A DNA stretch of 49,176 nt from the NCBI GenBank assembly GCA_944323575.1, contig CALUTB010000009.1, positions 1-49,176 on the forward strand, read 5' to 3'. A model generated the notes under the pieces. The model was not told the origin of the DNA and ran no database searches. It saw only the letters and a program-made list of their open reading frames with translations. A program made the position numbers and the translations under genes. Shown in pieces: positions 8,031 to 16,292 of the stretch (positions within the stretch are counted from its first letter, which is position 1; every line of letters begins with the position of its first letter). The stretch comes from an uncultured Mailhella sp. GTDB taxonomy: Bacteria > Desulfobacterota > Desulfovibrionia > Desulfovibrionales > Desulfovibrionaceae.

Positions 8031-8840
8031 ATGAATCAAGCTCTTGTTTCTCTGGAAAACGGCATCCCGTCCACCACTTCACTCAAGGTAGCCGAAGTTT
8101 TCCACAAGCGGCACACCGAAGTCCTGCGCGGAATACGCACGTTGTGCGCTAACACGCCGGAATCATTTCACGGACGCAATTTTGCGTCGGCGTTCCAAGA
8201 CATCCCCGGGCCCAATGGAGCAGTAAGAAAATCACCGATATTCACCATGACGCGCGACGGCTTCACCCTTCTGGTCATGGGCTACACCGGCAAGGAGGCC
8301 ATGCGCTTCAAGCTGGAGTACATCGAAGCGTTCAACGCCATGGAGAAGGAGCTCATGCGGAGGCAAAACACCGCCCTTCCTCCCGCCGACCGCTCCGACC
8401 TGAAAGCCCTCGTGGACGCAAAGCTCTCGACCTGCCCGGCGCACCTGCAAGGCAAGGCCCGCTCGGAACTCTGGGCGCGGTTCAACAGGCACTTCCGCAT
8501 TGCCGAATATGCCCAGCTTCCGCAAGAGAAAATGGCCGAGGCACGTGACTACATCGTAGAGCTTGAACTTCGCGCTTTGCGGCCCGTAGAGACGCGGAAA
8601 ACGCGCTCCCTGCCTGCTGCTCCGGCTCCCGCCCTTTCTGCCGAAATGAAGGAGCTGAAAGCCATGCAAGGCAAGCTCGACCTGCTCATGCAGACGGTGC
8701 AGCTCCACGGCCTGCGCGGATACTCCACCGCTGACGAAAAGCTCGAGCGTGACCTCGTGCAGAGCCAGAACGCACACATCCGCACGGCGGTGAACTGCCT
8801 CATCATGGCAAAGCTCGCGCTCGCGGCAGCTATGGCGTAA
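8031..8840 (+). CDS. Rha-family phage regulatory protein (antirepressor-like)
   Basis: A 269-residue protein. Residues about 10-105 match the Rha domain: T-S-L-K-V-A-E-V-F-H-K-R-H, then T-M-T-R-D-G-F-T-L-L-V-M-G-Y-T-G-K-E-A, then F-N-A-M-E. The C-terminal half is charged and helical, with a possible coiled coil around 205-235. Rha/Ant proteins modulate lysogeny, often by counteracting the repressor. The gene stands alone, is preceded by a C4-like antisense RNA predicted to block its translation, and ends at a strong bidirectional terminator. Confidence 0.85.
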   Translation: MNQALVSLENGIPSTTSLKVAEVFHKRHTEVLRGIRTLCANTPESFHGRNFASAFQDIPGPNGAVRKSPIFTMTRDGFTLLVMGYTGKEAMRFKLEYIEAFNAMEKELMRRQNTALPPADRSDLKALVDAKLSTCPAHLQGKARSELWARFNRHFRIAEYAQLPQEKMAEARDYIVELELRALRPVETRKTRSLPAAPAPALSAEMKELKAMQGKLDLLMQTVQLHGLRGYSTADEKLERDLVQSQNAHIRTAVNCLIMAKLALAAAMA

Positions 8841-8854
8841 CACGGTAAAACAAA

Positions 8855-8881
8855 GCCCCGGTCAATGCCGGGGCCTTTTTG
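8855..8881. terminator. Bidirectional terminator between rha and the late operon
   Basis: A perfect 7-bp GCCCCGG/CCGGGGC stem (8855-8861, 8868-8874) has T5 on the plus side and TTTGTTTT on the minus side. It ends the rha transcript and the long leftward late transcript. Confidence 0.8.
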
Positions 8882-8882
8882 T

Positions 8883-8975
8883 TTATTTCTTCCACGCCGT
8901 CATGCTGGCGTGCTTCACTCTGTCGCGCTCCTCCGCCGCCTTCGCGTTGTTGAAGCGGTCGAGAGTGCCCACGAG
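8883..8975 (-). pseudogene. C-terminal fragment of a small late gene, cut by an HNH insertion
   Basis: An open minus-strand stretch of 30 codons ends at TAA 8883-8885 and reads L-V-G-T-L-D-R-F-N-N-A-K-A-A-E-E-R. Coding-like composition stops abruptly at a TGA just upstream (8976-8978). The probable start of the same gene is a GTG at 9689-9691 overlapping the previous stop, which gives only eight codons before TAG. The 700 bp between carry the HNH gene. Confidence 0.5.
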
Positions 8976-9095
8976 TCAAAGATAACCCGTGGTCAAATGC
9001 GCCTTATACGTTCAAAGGAAATTCCTTCTCCGATAAGGCGTCTGCTGTTCACAGGTTTCATTGGGCATCACCTCCTTTTTCCATGGCTTACAGTG

Positions 9096-9617
9096 TTATG
9101 CGTACTGCCAGAAGAAATTTCCAGCAGTCTTTCTCTGATTACGACAGCATTTTGAAATATGATGTCTCTGAACCTTTGTTTGTCTATAGGCTTCATGCAG
9201 TCCAAAATATTCTGCAATGAAATTTCCATTCAAATCGAACTGTCGCACACGTTTGGCCTTATGCGCTTTCGCCGATTTTTGACGTGATATGTACAGTTCT
9301 GTCCTATGATTTTCAGCTGGACTACACCACTCAAGATTGCTTGCGAGGTTGTTCTTTCTATCGCCGTCAATATGGTTTACCTGATTTCTTTCATCAGAGC
9401 GGCCTTCACAAAAAGTCATAGCCACTAATCTGTGCACATATTCGTAGTAAACCTTATTGTTTACACTTAAATGTACTTGTAAGTATTCATTGCTGGTGTT
9501 GTGCTTATAGAGGAGTCGATTTTTTGAAGTGCTTTTTACTCGCCCCATGTTGGAGACTTGATAAAGTCCTTCAAAACCGATAATGTCTTTCCATACTTCA
9601 TCATGAAGTTCAGCCAT
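9096..9617 (-). CDS. Free-standing HNH homing-type endonuclease (NUMOD4-HNH)
   Basis: A 173-residue protein with an N-terminal NUMOD4 motif (W-K-D-I-I-G-F-E-G-L-Y-Q-V-S-N, residues 9-23), a central HNH nuclease (N-H-I-D-G-D-R-K-N-N-L at 81-91, then N-L-E-W-C), and a C-terminal NUMOD1-like DNA-binding segment (V-R-Q-F-D-L-N-G-N-F-I, then E-A-Y). Such enzymes spread their own gene by cutting alleles that lack it. AAAGGAGG precedes the ATG. The coding sequence is AT-rich relative to its surroundings. The flanks suggest it split a small late gene. Confidence 0.85.
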   Translation of the reverse strand: MAELHDEVWKDIIGFEGLYQVSNMGRVKSTSKNRLLYKHNTSNEYLQVHLSVNNKVYYEYVHRLVAMTFCEGRSDERNQVNHIDGDRKNNLASNLEWCSPAENHRTELYISRQKSAKAHKAKRVRQFDLNGNFIAEYFGLHEAYRQTKVQRHHISKCCRNQRKTAGNFFWQYA

Positions 9618-9688
9618 AATAGCCTCCTTTGTTTTGTTTAGAGACTATTATGGCTGTTTTTGTAGCTACTTAGAACAAAAGCCGCGCT

Positions 9689-9919
9689 TCACCTCAATTC
9701 CGGCGGGAGCTGCCTGCCCTCGCGTTCGGAGATGTACGACTGATAACAGTGATCCTGCTCCCAGAAAAACAGCCTGTCGATGAAGCGGCGCGGCCATGAG
9801 CGTACGCCGTTCTGTTCCCAGCGCCATGCCCTGCTGCTCAGCGTTTCATCCGGCCAGCCCGCAAGCAGTGCGTTCACGAGCTGGTCGGCGGCAATCAGCA
9901 CAGCCTTGCCGTAGGTCAT
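9689..9919 (-). CDS. Conserved small phage protein downstream of tail fibre genes
   Basis: A 76-residue, tryptophan-rich protein (W22, W33, W35, W42, W54). Its ATG overlaps the stop of the fibre assembly gene (ATGA), so it is translationally coupled to it. I do not recognise a domain. Position suggests a tail-fibre-associated or end-of-late-operon role. Confidence 0.65.
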   Translation of the reverse strand: MTYGKAVLIAADQLVNALLAGWPDETLSSRAWRWEQNGVRSWPRRFIDRLFFWEQDHCYQSYISEREGRQLPPELR

Positions 9920-10638
9920 GCCGTGGCCTCAGTGTCGACCGGCTGCTCAGGTTCCGGCGTTTCGGGCTCGGTTTCCTGCTCTGCCGTCGGTTCTTCGGCG
10001 GGCGTTTCCGTAGGCTCTTCCGAGGTTTCCTCATACGGCACAGTCCAGAGCTCCGTCTGCGCCTCTCCTGCCGCTCTGAGGGCCTGAGCAAGCTGCTGCA
10101 TGCTCACCTGCGCGACTGTGTTATTGGCAAGTACCCACGTTGTCGTGGCGCTCATGTCCTCGCCCGTGGCCACGGCCGCCGTGATAGTGCGGGCCATGCG
10201 CTCCTGCGAGACTTCGTCACCGTCAAACACCATGCCGTCCACGGTCACGGTGATCTTGCTCACGGCGTCGGCGCGTTCCGCCTTCGCCTGCGCCAGCTCT
10301 TCGGCGGCCAGCTCTTCGTCCGTTTTCGCCGGAGCTTCGAGAAGCGCGTCCTTGGGCAGCGGCCCCAGCTCCGTCATGTAGCGGGCGGGGGTGTTCCATG
10401 CGTCGCCGGGGAGCCAGTAGGGAGTGCCGGAGCCTTCCACGCCGGGCTTCTTGCGGTGATCTTCGACCACATCCCAGCTCTCGCCGTTCCAGACTGCCTG
10501 CTGCTTGTCTGCGAGTACGGGCGGCTCAACCATGGTCGCGTGCAGCACGTCGGTGATGGGCTGGCCATTGGGTCGCGTCTGCGCGGGTTTGCTGCCTATG
10601 AGTTCATTCGTTGCCGGGTCGTATTTATACATCATCAT
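9916..10638 (-). CDS. Tail fibre assembly-like protein (DUF4376 domain)
   Basis: A 240-residue protein. The N-terminal part (1-100) has the proline-rich style of tail fibre assembly proteins (P-A-T-N-E-L, W-N-G-E-S-W). Residues about 118-200 form a DUF4376-type domain (A-E-R-A-D-A-V-S-K-I-T-V-T-V-D-G through T-T-W). The last 45 residues are a low-complexity E/P/T-rich acidic tail. It is encoded directly downstream of the fibre gene, where chaperones for fibre trimerisation or attachment usually sit. GGAG lies 8 nt before the first of three ATG codons. Confidence 0.75.
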   Translation of the reverse strand: MMMYKYDPATNELIGSKPAQTRPNGQPITDVLHATMVEPPVLADKQQAVWNGESWDVVEDHRKKPGVEGSGTPYWLPGDAWNTPARYMTELGPLPKDALLEAPAKTDEELAAEELAQAKAERADAVSKITVTVDGMVFDGDEVSQERMARTITAAVATGEDMSATTTWVLANNTVAQVSMQQLAQALRAAGEAQTELWTVPYEETSEEPTETPAEEPTAEQETEPETPEPEQPVDTEATA

Positions 10639-10650
10639 GATAGTTGCTCC

Positions 10651-12105
10651 TTATGTAGATTTACCCAAATACATCGCCATGACATATTTAACAGCAGGCG
10701 GCTGGACGGTCGACGAGGCTCCATAGATAGAGTTACTTTTAGCGGCGCTGAACTGGGCAGAGCTATAGGCCAGCTGTTCTTGAGTCGTCTCAGTATAGGC
10801 AATGGACAGCTCATTGGTAGCGGGCGTTCCAGAAAAAGCCCCGTTCGCGAAGTTGAAGGCATGCCATGACGACCAACCAAAATAGCCTGTAATGTTCGGC
10901 AGCCCCGCCGCAAGATACTGTCCAGCCGTTCCTGTCGAACTCGCCTGCATGAAAAGCCCTTCAAGGTCAGGAAGGTACACGCCCACCGCCCCGTTCAGCA
11001 CCAGTTTGCCCACCTGCGCGGGGTCCACAGAAGACAGCGTCATGCCTGCAAACCGTCCCTCGTTGTACACTTGCTGGAACTCGGGCCAGTCGGAGAAAAG
11101 GACGCTGGAACCGTCGCATATCATCCAGCCTTCGGGCAGGGCAGTAGCGGCGAAAGTCTGTATCTGGCCAATTTGCTTCAGCCGTTCAGCGTCAAGCGCG
11201 GCGATGTCGTTTGCAAGGCTGGTCAGGTCGATCATGCCCTGATTCGTCGCAGCAGAAAAAGCCTTGATATAAGGCACCAGAGTCAACGCGGGCGGCTGGA
11301 CAGTCGACGAAGCTCCATAAATGGAATTGCTGTTAGCGGCGTTAAACTGGGCTGAGCTATAGGCTAGTTGTTCTTGAGTCGTCTCAGTATAGGCAATGGA
11401 CAGCTCATTGGTAGCGGGCGTTCCAGAAAAAGCCCCGTTCGCGAAGTTGAAGGCGTGCCATGACGCCCAACCAAAATAGCCTGTAATGTTCGGCAGTCCC
11501 GCCGCAAGATACGCACCCGGACTCGTGCCGCCCCACATGACTCTGCCGATGAGGTTCGGCAGGCCGAAGGTCGTGCTCCCGTCGCCTGCGCCGTAGGTGG
11601 TGCCGATGGCGTCGAAAAGCGCTGCGTAGGTCGAGCGGCCCACCGTTGCGCCGTTACAGAGCAGGTAGCCGTTGGGGGCCTGCGTCGCAGCGCTCCAGAC
11701 GATGGTGCCCACGGGCATACCGTCGCCCGCGTCGGCACGCAGCCAGTACACGTTCGTGGGGTCCTGAGTCGGGTCCTGCCCCGTGTTTTCCTGCACCGCG
11801 ACGTACTCGTTATTGTCACTGCCGAGAACATGCGCGCCGAGAGGGTACGTCAGCGTCGAAGACCACGGCCAGAGCGCGCCGGTCTGCATGTAGAAAATGG
11901 AGTTTGAAAGGTCATAAAGAATTCCCTGGAAGTCCTGATAGTTCGGGGGGATGCCGCCTGATGCAAGCGGCTGAGCGCATACCTGCGGAAATCCCTGCTG
12001 ATAACTAGCTCGCCCCTGTTCGCTTGAGGGAGTAGCGGGAATCGTGGCCCTCTGCCCTTCATCGGCAAAGGGCGACGGAAGAAAAGGAGGAATTGTTACT
12101 GCCAT
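10651..12105 (-). CDS. Tail fibre protein with two tail-collar domains
   Basis: A 484-residue tail fibre. The N-terminal region (1-130) probably attaches it to the baseplate. Two collar-type domains follow (about 131-215: G-D-G-M-P-V-G-T-I-V-W through F-G-L-P-N-L; and about 310-395: I-C-D-G-S through L-P-D-L-E-G-L-F). Each is followed by a nearly identical 74-residue module starting Y-L-A-A-G-L-P-N-I-T-G. The module repeat is also visible in the DNA. The C-terminal copy is the likely receptor-binding tip. Confidence 0.85.
   Translation of the reverse strand: MAVTIPPFLPSPFADEGQRATIPATPSSEQGRASYQQGFPQVCAQPLASGGIPPNYQDFQGILYDLSNSIFYMQTGALWPWSSTLTYPLGAHVLGSDNNEYVAVQENTGQDPTQDPTNVYWLRADAGDGMPVGTIVWSAATQAPNGYLLCNGATVGRSTYAALFDAIGTTYGAGDGSTTFGLPNLIGRVMWGGTSPGAYLAAGLPNITGYFGWASWHAFNFANGAFSGTPATNELSIAYTETTQEQLAYSSAQFNAANSNSIYGASSTVQPPALTLVPYIKAFSAATNQGMIDLTSLANDIAALDAERLKQIGQIQTFAATALPEGWMICDGSSVLFSDWPEFQQVYNEGRFAGMTLSSVDPAQVGKLVLNGAVGVYLPDLEGLFMQASSTGTAGQYLAAGLPNITGYFGWSSWHAFNFANGAFSGTPATNELSIAYTETTQEQLAYSSAQFSAAKSNSIYGASSTVQPPAVKYVMAMYLGKST
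10697..10918. repeat. 222-bp direct repeat in tail fibre gene, copy 1
   Basis: Aligned to 11291-11512 at a fixed offset of 594 bp. The interior (about 10767-10862) is identical, while differences cluster towards 10720-10765. Both copies are coding and in the same frame. Confidence 0.9.
11291..11512. repeat. 222-bp direct repeat in tail fibre gene, copy 2
   Basis: Second copy of the repeat at 10697-10918. It encodes the module after the first collar domain. No reverse transcriptase or template repeat is present, so this is a duplication or recombination repeat, not a diversity-generating retroelement. Confidence 0.9.
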
Positions 12106-12116
12106 AAATCACCTGC

Positions 12117-12758
12117 CTATAGGTAGTCGATGAGATTTCCCTGAAAGAAAGGAGCCTGCCCGAAGGGTGCAAGGCCCGTGCCCGCGAAACCAAGAACGGG
12201 CGTAGCGACTTCCAACCACTCAAGCCCCACGCCTGCGCCAAGCGCCATGACGCCGTAATTCTCAAGGATGGCCCGCTCGAAAGGCTGAAGCTCGGTTTCC
12301 ACCACAAGCCGCACCTGCATGACGCCGGTTTCGAGAATGTACACCGCACGGTCGGGGAACATGCGGGCAAGCAGGCTGTTCAGCGTTGCCGCGTCTGCCG
12401 TGCTGATATTGGCGAGTGCCTTCCAGAAAATTAACTGGCGGAAGGCATCATCGCTCAGCGTATAGATACCCTCCTGCCCCTCGCCGTTGTAGAAAACGCC
12501 CTGATCGAACGGGAGCAGCCCGGAACCGTAGAAGCCCAGCCATTCGCCTACAGAGACGCGGATGTTTCGCTCCGCGCCCACAATGCGGCCCCACCAGTCC
12601 AACCCTACGCCCTGCGCCGTGGCCACGTTGAAAACACAGTCGTAGAACAGCTGAATGTCCGCCGACGGGTCAATGCGCGTATTGAACGCCGTGACGAGCG
12701 CGGTAATTGTGGGGCTTGCGGCGTACTGACTCTGAATTGTCTCGTCGGGATACTGCAT
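12117..12758 (-). CDS. DUF2612 baseplate/tail protein
   Basis: A 213-residue protein of the DUF2612 type, found between baseplate J and tail fibre genes in simple-baseplate myophages. Visible features are V-G-L-D-W-W-G-R-I-V-G (residues 51-61), a middle D-D-A-F-R-Q-L-I-F-W-K-A segment and G-V-G-L-E-W-L-E-V near the end. It probably links the baseplate to the fibre. The ATG overlaps the stop of the gpJ-like gene (TGATG). Confidence 0.8.
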   Translation of the reverse strand: MQYPDETIQSQYAASPTITALVTAFNTRIDPSADIQLFYDCVFNVATAQGVGLDWWGRIVGAERNIRVSVGEWLGFYGSGLLPFDQGVFYNGEGQEGIYTLSDDAFRQLIFWKALANISTADAATLNSLLARMFPDRAVYILETGVMQVRLVVETELQPFERAILENYGVMALGAGVGLEWLEVATPVLGFAGTGLAPFGQAPFFQGNLIDYL

Positions 12759-13972
12759 CAGCCTGCCTCCTGCACAATGACCTGAATATCGTCAGACGAA
12801 AGCACCGGTTCCTGATCTGCCGTCACGGTCACACTCTCGCCCCACGCCTCGCCGGACGCGGGGGCGCATATCTGTATGCTGATGAGGTTTGCCGCTTCGG
12901 CCGAAACCACACCGCAGAAAAAGCGGCTGGCGTACACCGTTTGAGCCGTACCCACGCGCGGGTTGGTATTCTCGCCGTTGAACTCGGCAAGAATGGCGTT
13001 CTGGACAAGCTGCGTGATATTTTCCGGCGTAGTGTCCGTCTGCTGCAACGTAACCTTGAAGCCGAAAGCCAGAGATTCCGGGCGGTTGATGTTGTAGGTA
13101 TACGACGGATTGCCGGGTACCGTGGTGTCGGTATAGCTCACCTGCGTATTTCCGCCCGTGCCGCAACCGGCGTCCTTTTTCTCGTAAATCGTCTGGGCAA
13201 TATCGGCATCCGTGCCGCCGACGATGGTCACCCAGATGGAATGACCGGGCACTTCCACGCCCTGAATGGTTTGAGGATCGGCACCCGTATTTTCCAGCAC
13301 GGCAAGATCAATGACGCCGTCGAGCTGAGAGAGAGCACCGTAGATGGCGGCTACACTGCCGCGCGCGTTGGCGGCCACGGATGCATAACGCCGTGCCTCA
13401 AACGCCTGCTGAGTTTCAGCGTCGTAGCCCGTCACGGCCGCCGCCGGATTGCTCACGGTATCCCATCCGGGAGTGACGGTTACAATCTGCGTCAGCGTTT
13501 CAGCCCCAGCCGTCACAGGCCCCTCGGTCTGACAGGCGAACTGAACGGAGACCTGCCCGCCCGTGGGAATCGTGGTGTCGGAAAGCGCGGCCCACTGGGT
13601 TTGATCCACCGTGGACTGAATGAGCGAACCGGCAGGAATGAGCGTCCCGGCAAGGCCGGTGCAGGTGCATTCGGCAACGCTCGCCTGCGCCTGCTTGGGG
13701 GTGATGAAATAAATCTGCCCGAGAGCGGCCTGCCAGATACCCTGCGCCGTGCGCGGATTGAACATGTTGGCCAGGTATAGGACTTCGGCATTTTTATCGG
13801 CTATGATGGCCGTCTCACTGTCGATGAGCTGCCCCGCCGGTGTTTCCGGCTCCACGTTGAGCGGAGGAACGCCCGACTGCTGAAAGGCCGCCTGCCAGTC
13901 CTCCTGCACCTGCTGCCGGATTTCCGCCGTGGACGGTGCGGAAAGCCCTGTTTCGGGATCAAACTGCAACAC
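12758..13972 (-). CDS. Baseplate wedge protein, gpJ-like
   Basis: A 404-residue homologue of the baseplate J/gp47 family. The typical N-terminus reads T-A-E-I-R-Q-Q-V-Q-E-D-W followed by P-E-T-P-A-G-Q-L-I-D. The central beta domain has D-T-V-S-N-P-A-A-A-V-T-G and E-T-Q-Q-A-F-E-A-R-R. It forms the baseplate wedge with the gp25-like protein encoded upstream. The start is GTG 13972, with GGAG upstream and a 14-nt overlap with the preceding gene. Confidence 0.88.
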   Translation of the reverse strand: MLQFDPETGLSAPSTAEIRQQVQEDWQAAFQQSGVPPLNVEPETPAGQLIDSETAIIADKNAEVLYLANMFNPRTAQGIWQAALGQIYFITPKQAQASVAECTCTGLAGTLIPAGSLIQSTVDQTQWAALSDTTIPTGGQVSVQFACQTEGPVTAGAETLTQIVTVTPGWDTVSNPAAAVTGYDAETQQAFEARRYASVAANARGSVAAIYGALSQLDGVIDLAVLENTGADPQTIQGVEVPGHSIWVTIVGGTDADIAQTIYEKKDAGCGTGGNTQVSYTDTTVPGNPSYTYNINRPESLAFGFKVTLQQTDTTPENITQLVQNAILAEFNGENTNPRVGTAQTVYASRFFCGVVSAEAANLISIQICAPASGEAWGESVTVTADQEPVLSSDDIQVIVQEAG

Positions 13973-14312
13973 TGGCCGTTTCTCCTGTAGTAGTCGTTAT
14001 CTGTATCTCCCCCGTGAGCACGCGGCCCTCGAAGGAAAGAAATGTGATTTCAGCCGCAGCTACACCCTCAACCACAAGCGCCGCCTGCCGGATACGGGAC
14101 CGCAGCACGCTCATGGGAGGCACGCGCCCCAGTTCTATCTCGAAGTGCGGTATGCCTCGCGTCTGGTCGAAATATGCGTCGTTGGTGAAAAGTCGTATGG
14201 CGTTGGCCACATTCTGAGCGATGCCGTAAGCCCCCTGCGCCGTGGCGATGTTGCCGTTGCCGTCCGTGGTTACGTCCCAGTTGTCGTCGAGTAAAAGCGT
14301 ATAACCTGCCAT
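13959..14312 (-). CDS. Baseplate wedge protein, gpW/gp25-like
   Basis: A 117-residue protein of the gp25/gpW type. It contains A-Q-N-V-A-N-A-I-R-L-F-T-N-D-A-Y-F and R-G-I-P, then E-I-E-L-G-R-V-P and an I-R-Q-A-A-L-x-V-E-G-V segment typical of the family. It joins wedge to sheath in contractile tails. It is tightly packed between the spike gene and gpJ. Confidence 0.82.
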   Translation of the reverse strand: MAGYTLLLDDNWDVTTDGNGNIATAQGAYGIAQNVANAIRLFTNDAYFDQTRGIPHFEIELGRVPPMSVLRSRIRQAALVVEGVAAAEITFLSFEGRVLTGEIQITTTTGETASVAV

Positions 14313-14320
14313 GGTTTCAC

Positions 14321-15094
14321 CTACTGCGGCTCGCCGGTAGAGCCTGAGCCCGGCTCAACTCCGGTATGAGTATGATTGTGCAGGCTGATATTATTTGCCG
14401 TCACGTCCTGCGAGGCGTTCAGCGTCCCGGTAAACGTGGCCGTGGTGTTGCCGCCGTCCTGCGCCTGTGCGTTCAGCGCACCGTTCAGATTGATGACGGG
14501 GGCCGTGATGTTGCACTCCGTTCCGGCCGTGATGTTCACGGCCTGACCGGCATTGACGACACAGTTTTGATCCGTCTCTACAGTCACGCCTGCCGGGGCA
14601 TGTATGGTGATGGTGTTATTCTGCGTGAGCTCAATCCACACGGTGGGAGCCTGATTCTGCACGCCGGGAAGATAGGCACCGTCACTTTGCGAGAAGCTGC
14701 GCGTGCTGCCGGGACGCTGCGGTCCCGTGGTTCCCGTTCCCACGGTGGACGAGTCTTTTTTGAAGAACACGGCCACGCCCTGATCTCCGACCACCGGGTC
14801 AAGGATGATGGCCGCCACTCCCGCCTGATACCGCATAAACGGCAGCTTCGGAATGGACGCCATGGGGAGCTTGTTTCCCTGTGCGTCGGTATCCGCCACG
14901 AGCGGCGTTGCAGATACCGAACCGGCGGGGCCACCGGAACCGGGAGCCGTGCAGGAGTCAACACGGACAAGCGCAGACGTGTTCAGAATCTCGCGTAGGA
15001 TGCTTTCCACAAAAAAACGCATCTGGTTATATTTCGACGTGTTAGTCGAAAAATCCCGGAGTCCCTGCGTGGTCTGGCTTTCCTGCTGACTCAT
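14321..15094 (-). CDS. Membrane-puncturing spike protein (Gp138/gpV-like)
   Basis: A 257-residue spike. The N-terminal OB-fold-type region contains L-V-R-V-D-S and M-R-Y-Q-A-G-V-A-A-I-I-L-D-P-V-V-G-D-Q-G-V-A (Gp138 N-terminal style). It is followed by a repetitive beta-helix-like tail rich in T, N and V and a terminal H-N-H-T-H-T motif that may bind a metal at the tip. I chose ATG 15094 because it overlaps the upstream stop (ATGA); a longer in-frame version at 15160 would overlap the hub gene extensively. Confidence 0.8.
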   Translation of the reverse strand: MSQQESQTTQGLRDFSTNTSKYNQMRFFVESILREILNTSALVRVDSCTAPGSGGPAGSVSATPLVADTDAQGNKLPMASIPKLPFMRYQAGVAAIILDPVVGDQGVAVFFKKDSSTVGTGTTGPQRPGSTRSFSQSDGAYLPGVQNQAPTVWIELTQNNTITIHAPAGVTVETDQNCVVNAGQAVNITAGTECNITAPVINLNGALNAQAQDGGNTTATFTGTLNASQDVTANNISLHNHTHTGVEPGSGSTGEPQ

Positions 15095-15978
15095 ACCGTG
15101 CCTTGCGTGCTGCTTGCCTGTTTGCTTGCCTGATACACCGCGGAAATGCGGCTCTCCCACCTGCCGTCGCCCGGCTCATTTGCGGAAAGGCTGTGCTCAA
15201 GTTTGGATATTTTCCACACCCCGGAAGCTTTGGGCACGATGCTTTCAACCTGTATGAGGCCGCCCAGCTTGTACGCTGGGTCAAAAATGGCGGCGACCTC
15301 TATGCCGTCGGAGGAGAATGTCGGATAACCCAGCATTCCGGTCTGAGGTGTGAGCACAACGGCGTCACCCTTTCGAGCCTGCCCCGGAGGCAGAAGGATG
15401 AAGGTATTATCGTCTATCAGCAACGTTGCGCCCACCTGTGCCGCGCATGCCTGCGCCTTCTGCACGGGCGAACCGTTGAAAATGCAGTTTTTGATTTGCG
15501 CCGTGACTCCCTGATTGTCGAAAGAATAGGCCGCCGCCTGCGCCTGCTGAGCGATGAAATCAGCCGCACTCATGGAACCGGCCACGGACTGGGAACCGGC
15601 GGCAATCAAGGACGGGTAATAACCGGCCATGGCCTCAATGTTGAAAATGGGATCAGGAGCGCGGTTGAAATCCGCCGACGCCGTGGTGATTTCTCCCGCA
15701 AATACCTGAGACAGCCCGGTTTCAGCGTCCCCGGCGTACACGGCAATAAGGTTTTTATCATTCTGCAAAGGCCTGAAGGCCAGTGTGGTAAGCTGCTCCA
15801 TGTCGGCATACGCCATGCCGCCGATGGCGATTTTCGCCTTGTTCTTGTCCTTGCCGCCGGGCTTTGAAATACGCACACGGACAGGAAGCCCGTTGATGAC
15901 CTTTTCCGACCCCTTGCCTCCAAAGGCTCCTTTGGCAAGCGTGATACGCACTTCAATTTGCTTTACTGAGAAGCCCAT
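15091..15978 (-). CDS. Baseplate hub protein
   Basis: A 295-residue protein of the hub type in AP22/Pam3-like phages. It begins F-S-V-K-Q-I-E-V-R-I-T-L and contains S-G-V-W-K-I-S-K-L-E-H-S-L-S near the C-terminus. It would form the ring that holds the spike. GGCGGAAG precedes ATG 15978, which overlaps the upstream gene by 16 nt; an upstream in-frame start at 16038 lies inside that gene. Confidence 0.72.
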   Translation of the reverse strand: MGFSVKQIEVRITLAKGAFGGKGSEKVINGLPVRVRISKPGGKDKNKAKIAIGGMAYADMEQLTTLAFRPLQNDKNLIAVYAGDAETGLSQVFAGEITTASADFNRAPDPIFNIEAMAGYYPSLIAAGSQSVAGSMSAADFIAQQAQAAAYSFDNQGVTAQIKNCIFNGSPVQKAQACAAQVGATLLIDDNTFILLPPGQARKGDAVVLTPQTGMLGYPTFSSDGIEVAAIFDPAYKLGGLIQVESIVPKASGVWKISKLEHSLSANEPGDGRWESRISAVYQASKQASSTQGTV

Positions 15979-16283
15979 TCTTCCGCCTCCGCTGCGGTGT
16001 AATAGAGAAGAACAAACCGGCTTCCGTACTCCTGCCACTGCGGGTCACTCGTGCCCCAGAGATCGACGAAAACAAGGTTGCCTGAGAAAGCAGTCGTGCC
16101 CGGCTGCAAAATGGGCACACGGTCGATGCAGAGCGCGCCTTGCCGCAGCACAACGCCGTTGACGGTGATGTCGGCATAAACGTTGTTCCCCCGCTGGAGG
16201 ATGGAGAGTTCCACGTCCTGATCTTCAAGCACGACTTGAAGTTTCTGCGAGGGGACGGCTGAAAGAGAAATAACGGACGGCAT
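15963..16283 (-). CDS. Small baseplate plug-like protein (Pam3 gp18-type)
   Basis: A 106-residue beta-rich protein with S-Q-K-L-Q-V-V-L-E-D-Q-D-V, N-V-Y-A-D-I-T-V-N-G and D-L-W-G-T-S-D-P-Q-W-Q-E-Y-G. Proteins of this kind and position act as a plug or hub-associated factor in simple baseplates. The assignment is from pattern and synteny, between the Dit-like and hub genes. Confidence 0.65.
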   Translation of the reverse strand: MPSVISLSAVPSQKLQVVLEDQDVELSILQRGNNVYADITVNGVVLRQGALCIDRVPILQPGTTAFSGNLVFVDLWGTSDPQWQEYGSRFVLLYYTAAEAEEWASQ

Positions 16284-16292
16284 AAGAGCTCC

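Noticed and set aside
8973..9690. Group I intron carrying the HNH gene
   Set aside because: Splice borders and a catalytic core could not be recognised by eye, so only an insertion is claimed.
10697..11512. Diversity-generating retroelement in the tail fibre
   Set aside because: No reverse transcriptase or accessory gene is present, and differences between copies are not restricted to adenines.
9796..13780. Long plus-strand frames across the tail fibre and baseplate genes
   Set aside because: They are antisense shadows of GC-rich late genes whose products match known phage families.
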